This document shows positions 53,523 to 63,800 of a stretch of 64,000 nucleotides of DNA, piece by piece. How positions within the stretch are numbered: the first letter of the stretch is position 1; every line of letters begins with the position of its first letter. The stretch is from Oscillospiraceae bacterium (GTDB lineage: Bacteria; Bacillota; Clostridia; Saccharofermentanales; Saccharofermentanaceae): NCBI GenBank assembly GCA_902782125.1, contig CACZMA010000004.1, forward strand, positions 124,001-188,000. The letters run 5' to 3'. Under the pieces are notes generated by a model. It did no database searches, had not been told where the DNA came from, and saw nothing but the letters and a program-made list of their open reading frames with translations. The translations under genes and the position numbers were made by a program.

Positions 53523-54560
53523 GTGGCTGATAAGTTTTGTCTTGACCTGACGATGGATGATCTTAAGACATGGTGCGATGCGCAGCATGTTCCGTCTTTC
53601 AGAGCAAAACAGATCTACAAATGGCTGTCTTCGGGTGTCATAGACACTTCCGAGATGACGAATATCCCCAAGGACTTAAGAGCAAAACTCGAAGAAGACT
53701 TTATCTTCGGCGGTATGACCGTTATCAATGAGTTCGTCTCTCAGATAGATGGTACGGTCAAGCTCGTATACAGGCTCTATGACGGCAATGTTATCGAGAC
53801 GGTCATCATGAGGTATAAGACAGGTCTGTCTGTCTGCATCTCATCACAGGCGGGCTGCAGGATGGGCTGCACCTTCTGTGCGTCTGCCAAGCTCGGATTC
53901 GGAAGATCCCTTACCTCCGGCGAGATGCTCGCTCAGGTTCTTTTGTCTCAGAAACACGTCGGAGAACGTATCCACAGCGTTGTAGTCATGGGAATAGGCG
54001 AGCCTTTTGATAATTATGACAATACCATCGGGTTCATCAGGCTTGCCACGGACAGTGAAGGCCTGAACCTCGGAGCAAGACACATTACGATATCCACCTG
54101 CGGACTCGTTGACAAGATCGATGAGTTCACGGCCCTGGATCTTCAGGTCAATCTCGCGATATCCCTTCATGCACCGGACGATACGTTAAGAAGAGAACTC
54201 ATGCCTATCGCCAATAAGTATGCTCTGCCTGATCTTATCGCAGCCTGCAGAAGATATACCGAGGCTACACACAGAAGGATAACTTTCGAGTACAGCCTGT
54301 TTGCCGGGAAGAATGATTCCGAGGCTCATGCCAAGGCCCTTGCCAGGCTAATCTCAGGAATGCTCTGCAATGTTAACCTCATCGCCGCCAACGAATTCCC
54401 CGGATCTGATTACAGAAGAAGCTCCAAGGATTATGTCAGAAGGTTCCAGCAGACGCTTGAAGCTGCCGGCATCAACGCTACGCTTAGGCGCGAGATGGGT
54501 ACAGACATCATGGCGGCCTGCGGTCAGTTAAGAAGAAGCGTAGAGGAAGGTAGATCATGA
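53523..54560 (+). CDS. rlmN: 23S rRNA (adenine-2503-C2)/tRNA methyltransferase RlmN
   Basis: A 345-residue radical-SAM enzyme that adds a C2 methyl group to A2503 of 23S rRNA and A37 of some tRNAs. The iron-sulphur cluster motif is QAGCRMGCTFCAS (CxxxCxxC). The RNA-binding N-domain precedes it (KQIYKWL). The catalytic cysteine toward the end is in DIMAACGQLR. It starts at GTG 53523 directly after the rsmB stop, and its stop overlaps prpC by 4 bases. Confidence 0.95.
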   Translation: MADKFCLDLTMDDLKTWCDAQHVPSFRAKQIYKWLSSGVIDTSEMTNIPKDLRAKLEEDFIFGGMTVINEFVSQIDGTVKLVYRLYDGNVIETVIMRYKTGLSVCISSQAGCRMGCTFCASAKLGFGRSLTSGEMLAQVLLSQKHVGERIHSVVVMGIGEPFDNYDNTIGFIRLATDSEGLNLGARHITISTCGLVDKIDEFTALDLQVNLAISLHAPDDTLRRELMPIANKYALPDLIAACRRYTEATHRRITFEYSLFAGKNDSEAHAKALARLISGMLCNVNLIAANEFPGSDYRRSSKDYVRRFQQTLEAAGINATLRREMGTDIMAACGQLRRSVEEGRS

Positions 54561-55294
54561 TCTGCTGCGGTTTATCTGACAAGGGTCCGGTAAGAGAGAC
54601 TAACGAAGACTGCCTTGGATACGAGATGATCGGTGATTATATGTGCATGGCCGTAGCTGACGGTCTCGGAGGCGAGGTCTGCGGTGAGATCGCCAGCAAA
54701 CTTGCCGTTGATACACTTATCTCAGAACTCAGGCAATCACTTCCCATATGCAGAGAAGAGGATATAGGTGACCTTCTCACTTCCATATTCAACAAGGCTA
54801 ACGTGAAGCTGCTCCTTGACTGTGCCGAGCACAGGGAACGGATCGGCATGTGTACTACGCTTACAGCAGCGCTTGTCAAAGGACAGACGCTGACCATAGC
54901 TCATATCGGCGATACCAGATGCTATCTCTGCCACGGCAAGGAGGTAAGGAGGCTTACCCAGGACCATAACCAGGCAGCGGAACTCGTAAGGAAGGGCAGC
55001 ATTACAGGTGAGGAGGCCAAAGTACACCCGGGACGCAACCGTCTCGTAAAGGTCTTGGGCGAAAATCAATTTTTACATCCTGACATTTATAGTTATAATA
55101 TGATTTATGGCGATTTGGTGGTCCTATGTTCTGACGGGCTTTATGCCTTCCTGAACAAAGAGGATTGGGCCTCCGCATTGCGCGACAGATCGGACTTATC
55201 TGCGGTCTGTCAGAGACTGATAGATTCAGCAAGCTCCAACCGGAGCACCGACAATATGACTGTTTTGATAGGAAACACAAGTCTTAAAGCATAA
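54557..55294 (+). CDS. prpC: PP2C-family Ser/Thr protein phosphatase PrpC/Stp1
   Basis: A 245-residue PP2C phosphatase that opposes the kinase encoded next to it. Metal-site motifs are RETNEDCLGY, VADGLGGE, HIGDTRCYL, LCSDGLYAF and STDNMTVL. Catalytic residues are all present and there is no membrane anchor, unlike the PP2C at 9191-10279. The gene begins in the rlmN stop (ATGA). Confidence 0.94.
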   Translation: MICCGLSDKGPVRETNEDCLGYEMIGDYMCMAVADGLGGEVCGEIASKLAVDTLISELRQSLPICREEDIGDLLTSIFNKANVKLLLDCAEHRERIGMCTTLTAALVKGQTLTIAHIGDTRCYLCHGKEVRRLTQDHNQAAELVRKGSITGEEAKVHPGRNRLVKVLGENQFLHPDIYSYNMIYGDLVVLCSDGLYAFLNKEDWASALRDRSDLSAVCQRLIDSASSNRSTDNMTVLIGNTSLKA

Positions 55295-55313
55295 AGACGG
55301 GAGTTAGGAAAGA

Positions 55314-57425
55314 ATGGCAAATCAGGCACATGGCCCCGAGGGCATGGTATTTGCGAATAAATACAGGATCGTCCGCCTCATAGGAAGCGGCGGTATGGCA
55401 AATGTCTATCTCGGCATAGATATGGAGACCGGCAGCAATGTCGCCATCAAGATATTGAAGCCCGAATTCTCATCCGACGAGGATTTCATCAGGAGATTCG
55501 ATACGGAGGCTAAGGCCGTATCTTCACTCAAGCAGAACAACATCGTTAAGGTATTCGGCGTAGGCCACGAAGGCACATTCCGATATATCGTCCAGGAATA
55601 TGTGGACGGCATCACGGTCAAGGACCTCATCAATCAGAACGGTCACCTCGACTGGAAGCATGCTGTACCCATCGTCATCCAGATCGGCATGGCTCTCGAT
55701 TATGCACATTCCAACGGCATCGTCCACAGGGACATCAAGCCGCAGAACATCCTTATCACAAGGGATAAGATCGCGAAAATAACCGACTTCGGCATCGCTC
55801 GTGCCGCTTCGAGCACGACCATCACCATGACAGGCGGTGCCATGGGTTCCGTTCATTACTTCTCGCCCGAGCAGGCAAGGGGAAGCAATGTCGGTCCACA
55901 GTCAGATATCTATTCTCTCGGCGTAACTCTCTTTGAGATGGTTACGGGAAGAGTTCCTTTCGACGGCGAGTCCAATGTGGCCATAGCCGTCAAGCACCTT
56001 CAGGAGACACCTCCGGTCGCTTCGTCCATCATGCCTGGAATCCCCGCAGGACTTGATGCCATCATCAACAAGTGCATGCAGAAGTCACCCGAGAAGCGCT
56101 ATACCACAATGCGTCAGATGGTAACTGAACTCGATTCGCTCCTTGTAGATCCTAACGGCGTATACGGCGTTATCTCCAACACACCCGTAGCCGAGCCTAC
56201 CGAGACCAATATCTCATTCAGACAGGAACCCAGCTACGATAAGATCAGCGAGATCGAGAAGAGCGCTGAGTCGAGAAGATTATCAAGACTCAGGGACAAT
56301 ATCCTTCTCATTCTCATCATCGTTGCCATCATTGGTGTTCTTGTAGCGCTCGGTTCACTTGTCATCAATGCGGTACAGAACAATACGACCATCACTGAGA
56401 ATATGGATTATGTCGTCGGCAATTATGTCGGCATGACGATCGAAGAAGTTACCAAGGAACTTGATGCCAACGATGTCAAGTATGAGATCAAGTACGAGGA
56501 GACCGAAGACAAGAATCCGGGAATCGTACTCTCACAGAGCATTGCCGAGGGCGTAACTATCTCCAAGGACAGCACTCTGAGCACTATCCTTCTTACCGTA
56601 TCTTCTACGTCTGACTCGATCATATTGTCAGACTATTCGACAATGAACTATCAGGATGCATATACGGCGCTGTCTAATCTGGGCCTCAATGTATCTCTGA
56701 GATCCGAGTCTTCGGAAGAAGTTGAACCCGGTCTCGTTATCAGGACCGAGCCTGAAGCGGGCTCTCAGGTAGCACCCGGTGATTCTATCGTTATCATCTA
56801 TGCTACGGAGCCTACCAGCAGCATCGTTCCTGATGTAGCCGGAATGACCGTCGAAGCAGCAGCTCCTATCTTTGCTGAAGCAAGCCTCAGCTACAGCTTC
56901 AACTGCAGTCCTGAAGTCATGGCTCTGCCTGACTCACAGAAGGTCATCATGTACTCTGACCCTGTTCCGGGAACTTCAGTAGCAAGGAATTCAACGATCC
57001 TTCTGTATATCGGAACCCAGGAAGACTACAACAACGGCGGTACGCCGACTCCGACGCCTCCGCAGGCTAATGTAACGGTAAATACCAACGGCAACGGATC
57101 TGTATCCGGTGCAGGCCAGTATGACCAAGGTACGCAGGTAACACTTACGGCAACACCTTCCGAAGGATATGAGTTCGATTACTGGACAGACGGCTTCGGT
57201 AATACTGTTGCTTACTCGAATACTTATACATTCATAGCTCAGGCCGGCGATACAACATATACGGCAGTATTCAAGGCGGCACCTACGCCTACACCTACAC
57301 CGACACCTACACCTACGCCTTCACCGTCTCCAGTACCTTCGGATCCCGGTCCGGGCGGTGAGCAGAATCAAGGCGGTGAGCAGAATCAGGGCGGAGAGGG
57401 TCAGCCTGGTACTGGCGGTGCATAA
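55314..57425 (+). CDS. prkC: PASTA-domain Ser/Thr protein kinase PrkC/Stk1 with extra C-terminal repeat domain
   Basis: A 703-residue transmembrane kinase that senses peptidoglycan fragments and controls growth and cell-wall enzymes. The kinase domain (1-~275) has the GSGGMANVYLG loop, AIK lysine (~45), HRDIKPQN (~135) and DFG (~157). One membrane helix is near 330-352. Three PASTA domains (~365-570) follow outside. Then comes an added beta domain of the bacterial-repeat type (~584-655, TVNTNGNGSVSGAG and EGYEFDYWTDG), a PTPTP linker and a Gly/Gln-rich tail. Related kinases normally end in the PASTA repeats, so the tail is unusual. It lies 20 bases after prpC. Confidence 0.93.
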   Translation: MANQAHGPEGMVFANKYRIVRLIGSGGMANVYLGIDMETGSNVAIKILKPEFSSDEDFIRRFDTEAKAVSSLKQNNIVKVFGVGHEGTFRYIVQEYVDGITVKDLINQNGHLDWKHAVPIVIQIGMALDYAHSNGIVHRDIKPQNILITRDKIAKITDFGIARAASSTTITMTGGAMGSVHYFSPEQARGSNVGPQSDIYSLGVTLFEMVTGRVPFDGESNVAIAVKHLQETPPVASSIMPGIPAGLDAIINKCMQKSPEKRYTTMRQMVTELDSLLVDPNGVYGVISNTPVAEPTETNISFRQEPSYDKISEIEKSAESRRLSRLRDNILLILIIVAIIGVLVALGSLVINAVQNNTTITENMDYVVGNYVGMTIEEVTKELDANDVKYEIKYEETEDKNPGIVLSQSIAEGVTISKDSTLSTILLTVSSTSDSIILSDYSTMNYQDAYTALSNLGLNVSLRSESSEEVEPGLVIRTEPEAGSQVAPGDSIVIIYATEPTSSIVPDVAGMTVEAAAPIFAEASLSYSFNCSPEVMALPDSQKVIMYSDPVPGTSVARNSTILLYIGTQEDYNNGGTPTPTPPQANVTVNTNGNGSVSGAGQYDQGTQVTLTATPSEGYEFDYWTDGFGNTVAYSNTYTFIAQAGDTTYTAVFKAAPTPTPTPTPTPTPSPSPVPSDPGPGGEQNQGGEQNQGGEGQPGTGGA

Positions 57426-57431
57426 TCATCC

Positions 57432-58343
57432 GTGGCTGATACTGTACAAGGCGTAATCACCAAGGGCGTCGGCGGCGCATACAGCGTCTGTATCGACGGT
57501 GGCAAGACGAGAGCAGCCTGCCAGATCAGAGGCGGCCTGCGCCTTGGCAGCATAGTTCCGCAGGCAGGTGACAGGGTAACCATAGAGCCTTCCGGTGATC
57601 CGGATCTTCCGTATGTTATTACTAAGATCCTTCCAAGGAAGAATAATCTCGTAAGGCCTCCGGTCGCAAATGTCGATTATCTGATACTTACTTTCTCGGT
57701 AACGGATCCCGAACCAGATCTCAAGCTCCTTGATAAGCTGCTTATCATCTGCGCCAACCTTGATATCACTCCTTTGATTGTCTTTACAAAAGAGGATCTC
57801 GGTAAGGAGGCAGCTGCCAAGTATCTGGACGAGTATTCCGCGTGCGGGTATCAGGTGCTTGTATCATCCAAGGACAGTCCTGTTACCGCTGAGGCATTGG
57901 AGAGCATTACCGGAAGCGGGATCGCCGCTTTTGCAGGCCCTTCCGGTGTAGGTAAGAGCACTCTGTGCAACAGGATAATCGGTAAGGAGCACATGGAGGT
58001 CGGAACCATCTCCAGGAAGCTCAAGCGCGGAAGGCATACGACAAGACATGTAGAGCTGTTCGATTTCGGAGAAGGATTCATCACCGATACTCCCGGATTC
58101 ACATCTCTGTCACTGCTGCAGCTTGGTATCGGTTATAAAGAGGTGCCTGCGGGATACCCCGAGATATATAAGTTTACGGGTAAATGCAAGTACGACGACT
58201 GCAGACACATCAAAGAAGAGGGCTGCGTGGTAAGAGAAGCACTTTCGCTGGGACAAATCGGCGAGGAGCGGTATAATCGTTACCGCGAGTTCAGCGAAGA
58301 GCTATATAATGAACGTAACAATTACAAGCGGAGGAAAGCCTGA
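57432..58343 (+). CDS. rsgA: Ribosome small-subunit GTPase RsgA
   Basis: A 303-residue circularly permuted GTPase for 30S subunit maturation. An OB-fold N-domain is followed by GTPase motifs in permuted order: G4 VFTKEDLG, G1 GPSGVGKST and G3 DTPGF. The C-terminal zinc site uses cysteines and a histidine in CKYDDCRH and EEGCVV. It starts at GTG 57432, 6 bases after prkC, and shares one base with rpe. Confidence 0.95.
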   Translation: MADTVQGVITKGVGGAYSVCIDGGKTRAACQIRGGLRLGSIVPQAGDRVTIEPSGDPDLPYVITKILPRKNNLVRPPVANVDYLILTFSVTDPEPDLKLLDKLLIICANLDITPLIVFTKEDLGKEAAAKYLDEYSACGYQVLVSSKDSPVTAEALESITGSGIAAFAGPSGVGKSTLCNRIIGKEHMEVGTISRKLKRGRHTTRHVELFDFGEGFITDTPGFTSLSLLQLGIGYKEVPAGYPEIYKFTGKCKYDDCRHIKEEGCVVREALSLGQIGEERYNRYREFSEELYNERNNYKRRKA

Positions 58344-59002
58344 TGGCGGATTTTGAGTTGGCACCGTCGCTTTTGGCGGCGGATTTCGGATATTTGATGA
58401 GAGATATAGATGCGGTGGCAGACAGCGTGAAGTATCTGCATTTCGATGTGATGGACGGTCATTATGTCGAGAATATCTCATTCGGACTTCCGGTTATCAA
58501 ATCCATCCGTAAGCATACTGACCTTAAGTTCTATACCCACCTCATGATCACAAACCCCGGCAAGTATGCCAAGGCTTTTGCCGATGCGGGTTCCGATATA
58601 ATCACATTCCATGTGGAGTGCTCCGATGATCCGATGGCACTGATCGATGAGATCCATTCATACGGATGTGAGGCCGGAGTTGCAATCCATCCCGATACTC
58701 CGATAGAGAAGATACTTCCTTTTGCAGACAAGTGCGAACTGCTGCTCGTTATGACGGTCAGACCCGGATTCGGCGGACAGGACTTCATGCCGGAGTCGCT
58801 GGACAGGATCGCCGCAGTCCGTAAAGCACTGGACGAGACAGGCTCTTCAGCCTGGCTCTCCGTTGACGGCGGAATCAATGCAGATACCATCAAGACTGTC
58901 TACGATGCCGGGGCAAGGATGTTTGTCACGGGAAGCGCTGTTTTCGCGAAAGAGGATCCGGGCAAGGCCTGTTCGGAACTTGCCGCATGCATTACTGCGT
59001 AA
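58343..59002 (+). CDS. rpe: Ribulose-phosphate 3-epimerase
   Basis: A 219-residue TIM-barrel enzyme interconverting ribulose-5-phosphate and xylulose-5-phosphate in the pentose-phosphate pathway. The motifs are APSLLAADF, HFDVMDGHYV with metal residues, HLMITNP, HVEC, and MTVRPGFGGQ, then VDGGIN and GSAVF for phosphate. The start overlaps the rsgA stop by one base (TGATG) and the end overlaps thiN by 16 bases. Confidence 0.96.
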   Translation: MADFELAPSLLAADFGYLMRDIDAVADSVKYLHFDVMDGHYVENISFGLPVIKSIRKHTDLKFYTHLMITNPGKYAKAFADAGSDIITFHVECSDDPMALIDEIHSYGCEAGVAIHPDTPIEKILPFADKCELLLVMTVRPGFGGQDFMPESLDRIAAVRKALDETGSSAWLSVDGGINADTIKTVYDAGARMFVTGSAVFAKEDPGKACSELAACITA

Positions 59003-59643
59003 TAACCGGCGGCCCCGTCCCTGACGAAGCTGTAACTGCTGTCTCTGCAGACCATATAATCTGCGCTGACGGCGGCACTGATTTTGCTTGTAAGCATTCC
59101 ATTGTTCCTGAAGTCGTAGTAGGAGATCTCGATTCCATTACCGATGTAGGCCTGTCCTTTATTAAGGAACACGATATCCCTGTTGAGAAGTACGAGATAG
59201 AGAAGGACTGGACTGATACGGAGATCGCTTTGAACCGCGTCCCTTCAGGTTCAGAGATAACCCTGATCTGTCCTCTCGGCAATAACGGAAGGCTTGATCA
59301 CATTATCGGCAATATTCAACTTGCTGCAGCCTTTGCCTCTAAGCATAAGAGGATAATCCTGAATGACGGTATCACCAGTGTCTACCTTATGAACGGTAAA
59401 GACAGCATCACTGTGGATCTCACGGGATACAGAGTAAGGCTGGCGGTATCACTTGTTCCGCTCAGTTTTGGATCATCTGTTAAGGATGTTACCACCTCAG
59501 GTCTGTATTACAGCCTTGACGGCGGAGAGCTGATCGCAGGTAAGACTTATTCATTCTGTAACCATCCTGCCGAGGGTGCTCCTGAGTTCTCTGTTTCAAT
59601 CGGAGAGGGCATTCTTGCCGTTATCGTAACGGAAGAGACCTGA
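58987..59643 (+). CDS. thiN: Thiamine pyrophosphokinase
   Basis: A 218-residue enzyme that turns thiamine into thiamine pyrophosphate with ATP. The signature residues are CADGGTDFA, VVGDLDSI, EKDWTDTEIAL and GNNGRLDHIIGNI. It starts inside rpe and closes the nine-gene operon. No TPP riboswitch (THI box) is seen near the operon promoter or the gene. The remaining ~130 bases carry a promoter and a terminator. Confidence 0.92.
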   Translation: MHYCVITGGPVPDEAVTAVSADHIICADGGTDFACKHSIVPEVVVGDLDSITDVGLSFIKEHDIPVEKYEIEKDWTDTEIALNRVPSGSEITLICPLGNNGRLDHIIGNIQLAAAFASKHKRIILNDGITSVYLMNGKDSITVDLTGYRVRLAVSLVPLSFGSSVKDVTTSGLYYSLDGGELIAGKTYSFCNHPAEGAPEFSVSIGEGILAVIVTEET

Positions 59644-59724
59644 AGCCTTGTCTTTATTGGCTTACAGGGTTTTTGAACGCCTGAGATTTGCTTTTTTACC
59701 CCCTGAAATTGAGACTATGGCGTA

Positions 59725-59753
59725 TTGAATGAGACTGCAAAACCCAATATCAT
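59725..59753 (+). promoter_or_regulatory. Promoter upstream of the DUF5688-like gene, ahead of a terminator
   Basis: TTGAAT (59725-59730) and TATCAT (59748-59753) are 17 bases apart. Transcription would begin near 59760, about 12 bases before a strong hairpin terminator (59772-59801). Little room for another promoter exists between that hairpin and the next gene. Confidence 0.5.
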
Positions 59754-59771
59754 TAAAATGACGTAACAAAG

Positions 59772-59801
59772 AACGCATCGGAATCATCCGATGCGTTTTT
59801 T
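59772..59801 (+). terminator. Intrinsic terminator after thiN
   Basis: A perfect 11-bp stem (59772-59782 with 59787-59797) with loop ATCA ends in a T-run. It should end the def-to-thiN transcript. It also lies inside the leader of any transcript from the promoter at 59725-59753. Confidence 0.92.
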
Positions 59802-59832
59802 GTTGCGATTTTTTATTTAAGGAGGCACGAAT

Positions 59833-60792
59833 ATGCTGAGCTATGAAGAGTTTAAGGAGAGAGTCATGAATGAGTTCCTGGATTATCTTCCGGCCAAGTA
59901 CAAGGACTGCGAACTGAAGATCCACGAGGTACCGAAGGTTAATCAGGTGCTTACAGGGATCGTCGTTGTTCCGAAGAAGAAGAGTAAGAAGGGGGTAATC
60001 ATGCCGACCTTCTACATGGAGAGACTGTATGAGCAGTACAAGGAGACTGGTAACTTCGAGAATATGATGGCCAAGCAGGCCATCTATCTGGAACGGTCAG
60101 CCCGCTATGCTCCCAAGGAGCTCTGCGGTACCAAGTTAGAAGACTTCGTTGATAAGATCGTGTTCCAACTGGTGAATACCATCGATAATCTCGAGCTTAT
60201 ATCGAGATGTCCGCACCGGGATTTTGAAGATCTCAGCATCATCTACCGCGCGATCACATCGAAATGTGAGGACGGGATATCGGGATTCCTGATCACCAAC
60301 GATGTCGCAGAATCGATGAATTGGACTGAAGAATTCCTGTACGATACGGCGTTCAAGAATACCCGCAAGATGTTCCCGTTCACGCATATGCGTATAGAGG
60401 ACATGATGATGAAGATCATCGGCAGTAATACTGAAGCAGGAATAACTGAGTTCTTCCCGGATTACGAGAAGATGCCTTCGGAAGACTGCGTATATGTGAT
60501 CACCAACAAATCGCAGTTCTACGGCTCATCCGCACTTATATATTCTGATGTGCTGGGGCGTGTGGCAGATAAGATCGGCACCGACTGCTATGTACTGCCG
60601 TCTTCGCTTCATGAGGTCATAATGCTGTCTGCAAAGACTTATTCGGACAAGTCAAAACTCGCGAGCATCGTCTGCGGAACGAATGCCAAACATGTCAGTT
60701 CCGAAGAGAAACTGTCAGACAGTCTGTACTACTACGATATCAAGAACATGAATGTCAAAAGGATCGATGTGGATGATGCCGTTGCATCGTAA
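59833..60792 (+). CDS. DUF5688-like protein of unknown function
   Basis: A 319-residue soluble protein with AAGGAGG before ATG 59833. It begins MLSYEEFKERVMNEFLDYLP and contains PTFYMERLYEQYKETGNFE and PFTHMRIEDMMMKII. The first two stretches are the pattern I associate with the DUF5688 family common in gut Clostridia. No catalytic motif, signal peptide or membrane segment is visible. The later half (VYVITNKSQFYGSSALIYSDVL, YVLPSSLHEVIML, quoted in parts) reads as a compact alpha/beta domain. It precedes a large secreted protein gene by 24 bases. The two may be co-transcribed. Confidence 0.72.
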   Translation: MLSYEEFKERVMNEFLDYLPAKYKDCELKIHEVPKVNQVLTGIVVVPKKKSKKGVIMPTFYMERLYEQYKETGNFENMMAKQAIYLERSARYAPKELCGTKLEDFVDKIVFQLVNTIDNLELISRCPHRDFEDLSIIYRAITSKCEDGISGFLITNDVAESMNWTEEFLYDTAFKNTRKMFPFTHMRIEDMMMKIIGSNTEAGITEFFPDYEKMPSEDCVYVITNKSQFYGSSALIYSDVLGRVADKIGTDCYVLPSSLHEVIMLSAKTYSDKSKLASIVCGTNAKHVSSEEKLSDSLYYYDIKNMNVKRIDVDDAVAS

Positions 60793-60816
60793 ACAGTTCA
60801 AAAGGAAGGAGTTTAT

Positions 60817-63800
60817 ATGAATAGGATTAGCAACAGGATCAAGGCAGGATCATTCATCCTCTCGGTAGTGATGCTGTTTTGGTTTATAGGGATCAATACT
60901 GTTAATGCGGCTGCGGAATACACGCCGCTTGTACATAAGGATGATTATGATTTTACGGTAAACTCGGGAGCGATAGAAGAATGGTTTACAGTATCTCCTG
61001 ATGACGTAGTATCTTCCGTACTGTCGGTTGCTTCAAGTTATGACGGTACTCCGTATTCGAGCATGGACTGTGCCCAGTATGTGGCAAAGGTCCTTCTTGA
61101 TGCGGGCAGCATCTCGTTCAATGGTTATCTTGCATGTGACGGCAATATGCAGGTCGCGGAATTCCTTAAGCTGTTCGCAGGTGAGGTCCCGACGGGAATA
61201 GACGGCAAGAACTGCTGTCCGGTATACGGTACAACGGTCATATATGCTGAAGGAATGACATCTCAGGCCATCAACGAGTGGTGTGCAGCAAACTGTCAGC
61301 CTGCGGATATCCTTGTCTTCTACGGTGAAGACGGTAACGACCTCCATATAGGCATCTTTGCCGGAATGGTAAACGGAGTAGCTTATATGTGGCATTCGGG
61401 TTCGTCTCACGGTGTCTGCGAGCTGCCTGTAAGTTATCTTATCGGAAGCGGTAAGGCAGGACACACGATAACATATCTGCAGAGCTTCAGGATGAAGTCT
61501 GATGCCAAGGCTTATACAACGCTATGGATCAATAAGGTTACCGGTGACGGAACATATATGGGCGGCGCCGTATACGGTGTCTACTCGGATCCGGGACTTA
61601 CCAATGAGTTATCCCAGCTGATTGATGATAACTATAACGGCACACTGTCTACTCCGTATGAACTGGCAAAGGACGGGTCTGATTTTGCAGGAACGTTCTA
61701 TATCAAGGAGAAAGTGGCTCCGACACTGCTGCTGCCGGACAGCGGAGATATCGATCTGACATGCGGTACCGGAAGTCTTCCTGATGTTTATGACTATCTG
61801 GATGATACCGTTTATAAGGTGGATATGAGGATAACCGAAGTCAATGGTTCAACCGGAACCATGGATTACAGTATTACAAGGATTACCGGAGCCGGAGAAG
61901 AACTGTTGTATTCTGATACGGTCAATGATTATCCTCTGGCAGGAGCAGTCATATATGTCAGCAATGACCCGGTTTCAAAGTCAGATATGTCGGAAACCCT
62001 CTCGCTCGAACTGGCGAAAACGACAAACACATCGTTTGACGTTACTTCCACTGTGTTTACCCTTAAGAGCTCGGGCAACACTGTAGCCACATATTCATAT
62101 GAGAACGGTAACTGGGTGTGGAAGAATAATAACGGAGATAACTGGGGGATTACATCTTTCCCGTTGAAGGCCAATACATCTTATACGATAGAAGAGACTT
62201 TCAGCGCACCTGCATTTACTTGCTATGACGGCAATAAGATAAGTTATCAGGTCAATAACACGGAGCCCGGATGGAGCAAGGTGTCTGATAACACATATGA
62301 GATGAGCTTTACCACCGGACAGCTCGGAGGCGCTGCTTATTCATTCAAGGCTGTTAACGATAATGAAGAGGCATATGTAAGCGTTGTTAAGCAGGTAGTG
62401 GAAGCATCTGATACCAAAGACGGCTTTAAGTTTGAACTGTGGACTCAGGACGGCTCGATGCTGTTGGCCAAGGGCGAATCAGATACAGAAGGTAAGGTCT
62501 TGTGGGACAGTGGCAGTGTGTCCGGAGCAGACGTTCTTACAATACCTGCCGGGCAATACCAGCTGAGAGAACTTGTTCCGGATAATAAGATGTATGGCGG
62601 AAGCAAAGCCTCATATACATATGATGTTCCGGCAGGTTTTACCGTGTCGGATGACGGAAGCTACTGGTATAAGACAATACTTGCAGCTTCAGGCACTTCT
62701 GTAGCCCAGACGGTAAGCAATGACAGATGCCAGGCGAATATCAAGGTTAATAAGATAGCTGAAGACGGCAATGATAAAGGCCTTGAGTTCGAACTCTACT
62801 ATGGAGGCAACGGTGATGAACCGAACTGGAGCTATGAGCTGGTCGGTACTGCGGTAACGGATGCAGACGGTAATGCGTATTTCGAAGAGCTGCCTCTCGG
62901 GTGGTACAGGGTTAAGGAGATCGTCCCGGATGATTATAAGTGTGTCTGGGTCGGTAATGATGCCTCCGGTTATAAGACGGTTCATCTGACAAAGTCTTCG
63001 GATAACCAGACAATAGCCGTTACTGCCATCAATATCATCAATACGCAGATCGTGATAGAGAAGACTGATGCCTGGGACGGCGGCAAGGTATCGCTTTATA
63101 CGGGAAGCCCGGTAAAGTTCAGGGTATACGAAGACAAGAATGCCAACGGACTGCTCGATGAAGACGAATCCGGAGCATATATCGAGATAGCGGATACGGA
63201 TCTTGACGGTGTTCTGACGGTAAAGGAAGTCGGGTCAGGAGCTTATCTGCTCGAGGAGATGCTCTCTCCAAACGGATACTATAAGGCTGAAGGTCTGATG
63301 CCTGTCATAGTCGATTCTGCTTCTAAGGTTACTGTAGAAGTTCCGCAGACTCCGTATGCAGAGAAGATCATTATCCATAAGACTGACTCGGTAACGGGTG
63401 AAGCCGTTGAGGGTGCAGGATTTACCGTATACGAGGATCTTAATGAAGACGGTATCCATCAGGACAATGAACCCGTGGCACAGACTTACGATCAGTCGAC
63501 GGGAATGATGAAGGATGCTTCGGTTACCGAGACTGCTTCCGGAAAGTACGAATCAGACCTTCTCAGAGCGGGATGCTATGTGGCTGTAGAGACAGTTCTT
63601 CCTTCCGGGTATTTCTACTGTGATGAGAATGGCAAGTCATCCTCGGAGGCTAATTATTTTGCGTTTACTGTAGAACTGAAGGATACACAGGCAGATCCTG
63701 AGCAGGGTTCGCAGGAGTTCTACGCCGAGAATGTTCCGGGCGGAGTATTGGTGTTCAAGGTCAATGAATCAGGCGATATGCTGTCAGGGGCAGAGTTTAC

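Noticed and set aside
57280..57330. DNA tandem repeat encoding PTPTP
   Set aside because: It is in frame inside prkC and is explained as a coding linker.
58987..59832. TPP riboswitch near thiN
   Set aside because: No THI-box conserved bases were found upstream or downstream.
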